Of a stretch of 64,000 nucleotides of DNA, positions 61,886 to 64,000 are shown in pieces. The stretch's first letter is position 1. The number at the start of each line of letters is the position of its first letter. The DNA lies in NCBI RefSeq assembly GCF_004803895.1, contig NZ_CP021978.1, positions 1,302,001 through 1,366,000 of the forward strand, given 5' to 3'. The stretch is from Streptomyces hawaiiensis (GTDB lineage: Bacteria; Actinomycetota; Actinomycetes; Streptomycetales; Streptomycetaceae). The notes under the pieces were generated by a model that did not search any database, had not been told where the DNA came from, and was given only the letters and a program-made list of their open reading frames with translations. A program made the position numbers and the translations under genes.

Positions 61886-62458
61886 TCATGCCCCCTTCGG
61901 CCGGGCCCGCACATGCATCCGCTCACCCTGCGGCCCGAACAGGCTGAGGAACTCCACGGGCCCCTCCCCCGTCGACCCGAACCAGTGCGGCACCCGGGTG
62001 TCGAACTCGGCGGCCTCCCCCGCCGTGAGCACCACATCGTGCTCACCCAGCACCAGGCGCAGCCTCCCGGACAGCACGTACAGCCACTCGTAGCCCTCGT
62101 GCGTGCGCGGTTCCGGTTCCTGTCTGCGCTGCGGCTCCAGGACCTTGTAGGCCTGCAGGCCGCCGGGCTGGCGGGTGAGCGGCCAGTGGGTGCGGCCGCC
62201 CATCACGATCGGCTTGGAGCGCACACGCGGATCACCGGTCGGCGGGGTGCCGACCAGCTCGTCCAGCGCCACCTGGTGGGCGCGCGCGATCGGCAGCAGC
62301 AGTTCCAGACTGGGTTTACGCAGGCCGGACTCCAGCCGCGAGAGGGTGCTGACGGAGATGCCGGTGGTCTCGGAGAGCGCCGCCAGGGTCACCTCCCGGT
62401 CCTTGCGCATCTGCCGCAGCCGGGGGCCCACGCCCGCGAGTACCTCGTCCGTCGTCAT
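61886..62458 (-). CDS. XRE-cupin transcriptional regulator
   Basis: 190-residue regulator. The N-terminal XRE helix-turn-helix has VGPRLRQMRKDREVTLAALS, TTGISVSTLSRLESGLRKPS. The C-terminal cupin sensor contains RTHEGYEWLYVLSGRLRLVL and PHWFGSTGEGPVEFLSLFGP. Cupin ligand unknown. The ATG at 62456-62458 seems to be at the transcription start (see promoter), suggesting a leaderless mRNA. It is divergent from the flavoenzyme gene, which it may regulate. Confidence 0.88.
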   Translation of the reverse strand: MTTDEVLAGVGPRLRQMRKDREVTLAALSETTGISVSTLSRLESGLRKPSLELLLPIARAHQVALDELVGTPPTGDPRVRSKPIVMGGRTHWPLTRQPGGLQAYKVLEPQRRQEPEPRTHEGYEWLYVLSGRLRLVLGEHDVVLTAGEAAEFDTRVPHWFGSTGEGPVEFLSLFGPQGERMHVRARPKGA

Positions 62459-62493
62459 GGTCGTATTGCAGGTTCGGCAAAGTCGTTTGTCAA
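62458..62493 (-). promoter_or_regulatory. Promoter of XRE-cupin gene
   Basis: On the reverse strand TTGACA (62488-62493) is a perfect -35 and TGCAAT (62465-62470) a -10 at 17-base spacing, placing the start at or next to the ATG. The adjoining bases up to 62535 form the divergent promoter region for the flavoenzyme. Confidence 0.55.
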
Positions 62494-62535
62494 TACCGCA
62501 GTGCCGGGGCGACGCTCGGCAGCGGAGGTGGTCAC

Positions 62536-63465
62536 ATGACCGACACATGCGCAGTGGTCGTCATCGGCGGGGGCGCGGCGGGCCTGTCCGCCGGACTGGT
62601 GCTGGGGCGGGCCCGGCACCGCACGCTGGTGGTCGACGCGGGCGAGCCGCGCAACGCGCCCGCCGCACACATGCAGGGCTATCTGTCGCGGGACGGCATG
62701 CCGCCCGCCGAGTTCCTGGCCGTCGGCCGGGAGGAGATCGCGCGCTACGGCGTGGAGCTCGTGCGGGACCGGGTGGTGGAGGTGGAGAGGGACGAGGACT
62801 TCACCGTGGTGCTGGCCGGTGGCCGGACGGTGCGGGCGCGGCGGCTGGTCGTCGCGACGGGGCTGAAGGACGAGCTGCCGGCGGTCGCCGGGGTCGCCGA
62901 GCGGTTCGGCCGGGACGTGCTGCACTGCCCGTTCTGCCACGGCTGGGAGGTGCGCGACCAGCCGTTCGGGGTGCTGGCGTCGAGCCCGGCGAGCGTGCAC
63001 CAGGCGCTGATCGTGTCCCAGTGGTCGAAGGACGTGCGGTTCTTCCTGCACACGGTCGCCGAGGAGGAGCTGTCCGACCAGGACCTGCGCCGGCTCGCCG
63101 CGGCCGGGGTGGACGTGGTGCCCGGCGAGGTCGCGGGGCTGGTGACCGAGGACGACCGGCTCACCGGTGTCCGGCTCGCCGACGGTACGACGCACCTCCG
63201 TTCCGTGCTGTTCGTCGGCCCGCGCCCCGTTCCGCAGACCGGCCTGCTGGAGCGGCTCGGCGCCGAGCTGCACGAGACGCCGTTCGGCGCGTACCCGGTC
63301 GTCGACCCGACCGGACTGACGACCGTCCCGGGCGTGTGGGCCGCGGGCAACGCGGTCGGCTTCACCGAGCAGGTCGTGCACGCGGCGAGCGGCGGATACC
63401 GGGCGGCGTCCGCGATCGTCGGGGACCTGCTGATGACCGACCTCGACGCGGCCGCCCAGGTGTAG
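62536..63465 (+). CDS. Thioredoxin-reductase-like FAD/NAD flavoenzyme
   Basis: 309-residue flavoprotein with FAD motif VVVIGGGAAGLSAGLVLGRA and a redox CxxC in LHCPFCHGWEVRD. The typical NADPH-binding GxGxxA/G and HRRxxxR motifs of true thioredoxin reductases are absent; that region reads FGVLASSPASVHQALIVSQW. CPFCHG with this arrangement also occurs in dithiol oxidases such as those of gliotoxin and holomycin biosynthesis. It may therefore be an oxidase-type or unusual reductase. A XRE-cupin regulator is transcribed divergently. Confidence 0.85.
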   Translation: MTDTCAVVVIGGGAAGLSAGLVLGRARHRTLVVDAGEPRNAPAAHMQGYLSRDGMPPAEFLAVGREEIARYGVELVRDRVVEVERDEDFTVVLAGGRTVRARRLVVATGLKDELPAVAGVAERFGRDVLHCPFCHGWEVRDQPFGVLASSPASVHQALIVSQWSKDVRFFLHTVAEEELSDQDLRRLAAAGVDVVPGEVAGLVTEDDRLTGVRLADGTTHLRSVLFVGPRPVPQTGLLERLGAELHETPFGAYPVVDPTGLTTVPGVWAAGNAVGFTEQVVHAASGGYRAASAIVGDLLMTDLDAAAQV

Positions 63466-63494
63466 AGACATCGCCTCCGGTGCACCATGACTGC

Positions 63495-64000
63495 ATGCTG
63501 CTGCACCGGCTGGCCCGAGTGTCCCAGGAGGTCGCCGCCACCTCGGCGCGCTCCCGGAAGACGGCCCTGCTCGCGGAGCTCTTCCGGGACGCGGAGGCGC
63601 AGGACGTGCCCATCGTCATCCCGTACCTGGCGGGGCGGCTGCCGCAGGGGCGGATCGGCGTCGGCTGGAAGGTGCTCGGCCGCCCGGTCGACCCGGCGCC
63701 CGAGCCGGGCCTGACCGTACGGGACGTGCACGCCCGGCTGTCCGAGCTCGCCCAGGTGTCCGGCCCCGGCTCCCAGGCGGAACGCGCCCGCCTGGTAGGC
63801 GAGTTGATGGGCGCGGCCACCGAGGAGGAGCAGCGGTTCCTGCTCGGGCTGCTCACCGGCGAGGTCCGGCAGGGCGCGCTGGACGCCGTCGCGGTCGAGG
63901 GCCTGGCCCAGGCGACCGGGGCGCCGTCCGCGGACGTACGGCGGGCCGTGATGCTCGCCGGCTCCCTCCAGACGGTGGCCGAGGCGCTCCTCGCGGACGG
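63495..64000 (+). CDS. ATP-dependent DNA ligase, N-terminal part (runs off right edge)
   Basis: First ~168 residues of a ligase with the N-terminal DNA-binding domain: LLHRLARVSQEVAATSARSR, RDAEAQDVPIVIPYLAGRLP, GRIGVGWKVLGRPVDPAPEP, and TEEEQRFLLGLLTGEVRQGAL. The catalytic KxDG lysine lies downstream, outside the window. No ribosome-binding site before the ATG; a leaderless start is possible. Confidence 0.85.
   Translation, partial: MLLHRLARVSQEVAATSARSRKTALLAELFRDAEAQDVPIVIPYLAGRLPQGRIGVGWKVLGRPVDPAPEPGLTVRDVHARLSELAQVSGPGSQAERARLVGELMGAATEEEQRFLLGLLTGEVRQGALDAVAVEGLAQATGAPSADVRRAVMLAGSLQTVAEALLAD

Overview
The window is a gene-dense, very GC-rich stretch of an actinomycete chromosome, almost certainly Streptomyces. 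The evidence is strong third-position G/C bias, frequent GTG starts, a 'conservon' signalling cassette, Tat-type signal peptides, a ROK-regulated xylAB locus and many families typical of the genus. It looks like core or semi-core chromosome. I saw no rRNA, tRNA, CRISPR array, transposase, integrase, phage genes or biosynthetic gene cluster.

Region by region. 0-6 kb: a cytochrome P450 cut by the left edge, a FAD/NAD disulfide-type oxidoreductase, and a three-gene sugar ABC importer (two-domain ATPase, permease, binding lipoprotein) whose ATPase gene may be leaderless. 6-10 kb: a large multidomain SpoIIE-type phosphatase with an AcoR-like GAF, a repetitive linker and a RsbW-like kinase domain, then a YjbQ-family protein. 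10-13 kb: a sulfonate (ssu) ABC operon preceded by a leaderless, cysteine-ended leader peptide, closed by a hairpin that abuts a truncated serine-hydrolase pseudogene. 13.6-21 kb: a flavin monooxygenase, an MltG-like lytic transglycosylase, an ABC exporter divergent from a MarR regulator, dctA, and a secreted PNGase A-like amidase. 21-25 kb: a heterodimeric ABC exporter with strongly asymmetric ATP sites.

25-33 kb: DUF5709 protein, type B ribosomal protein L31, a membrane hydrolase, a Ski2-like helicase, thioesterase II, a DMT transporter, an SDR enzyme and an Fpg/Nei glycosylase. 33-41 kb: a VOC protein, a DUF6397-like protein, an extra roadblock protein, a pyridoxamine-oxidase-like F420 enzyme, a cvnA-B-C-D conservon with an odd cvnC-cvnD junction, and an MHYT sensor. 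41-49 kb: a methyltransferase behind a 20-bp tandem repeat, an MpaB-type oxygenase, a frameshifted hypothetical gene, and a SNF2 helicase/SWIM zinc-finger pair. 49-53 kb: xylA and xylB diverge from a shared control region, followed by the ROK repressor. 53-58 kb: a secreted amidase, a DUF5519 protein, a methyltransferase-Nudix fusion, a phosphodiester glycosidase and a secreted phosphodiesterase. 58-64 kb: a translationally coupled operon of two acyl-CoA dehydrogenases and a quinone oxidoreductase, an XRE-cupin regulator divergent from a thioredoxin-reductase-like flavoenzyme, and the start of an ATP-dependent DNA ligase cut by the right edge.

Themes are nutrient import (sugar, sulfonate, dicarboxylate, xylose), regulatory signalling (conservon, SpoIIE phosphatase, MHYT) and envelope or extracellular hydrolysis. 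The most interesting items are the leaderless Cys leader peptide, the duplicated junction inside the conservon, the degenerate ABC exporter pair, the SpoIIE phosphatase linker repeats, the tandem repeat upstream of the methyltransferase, and the methyltransferase-Nudix fusion. All calls come from reading the sequence; no database search was run.
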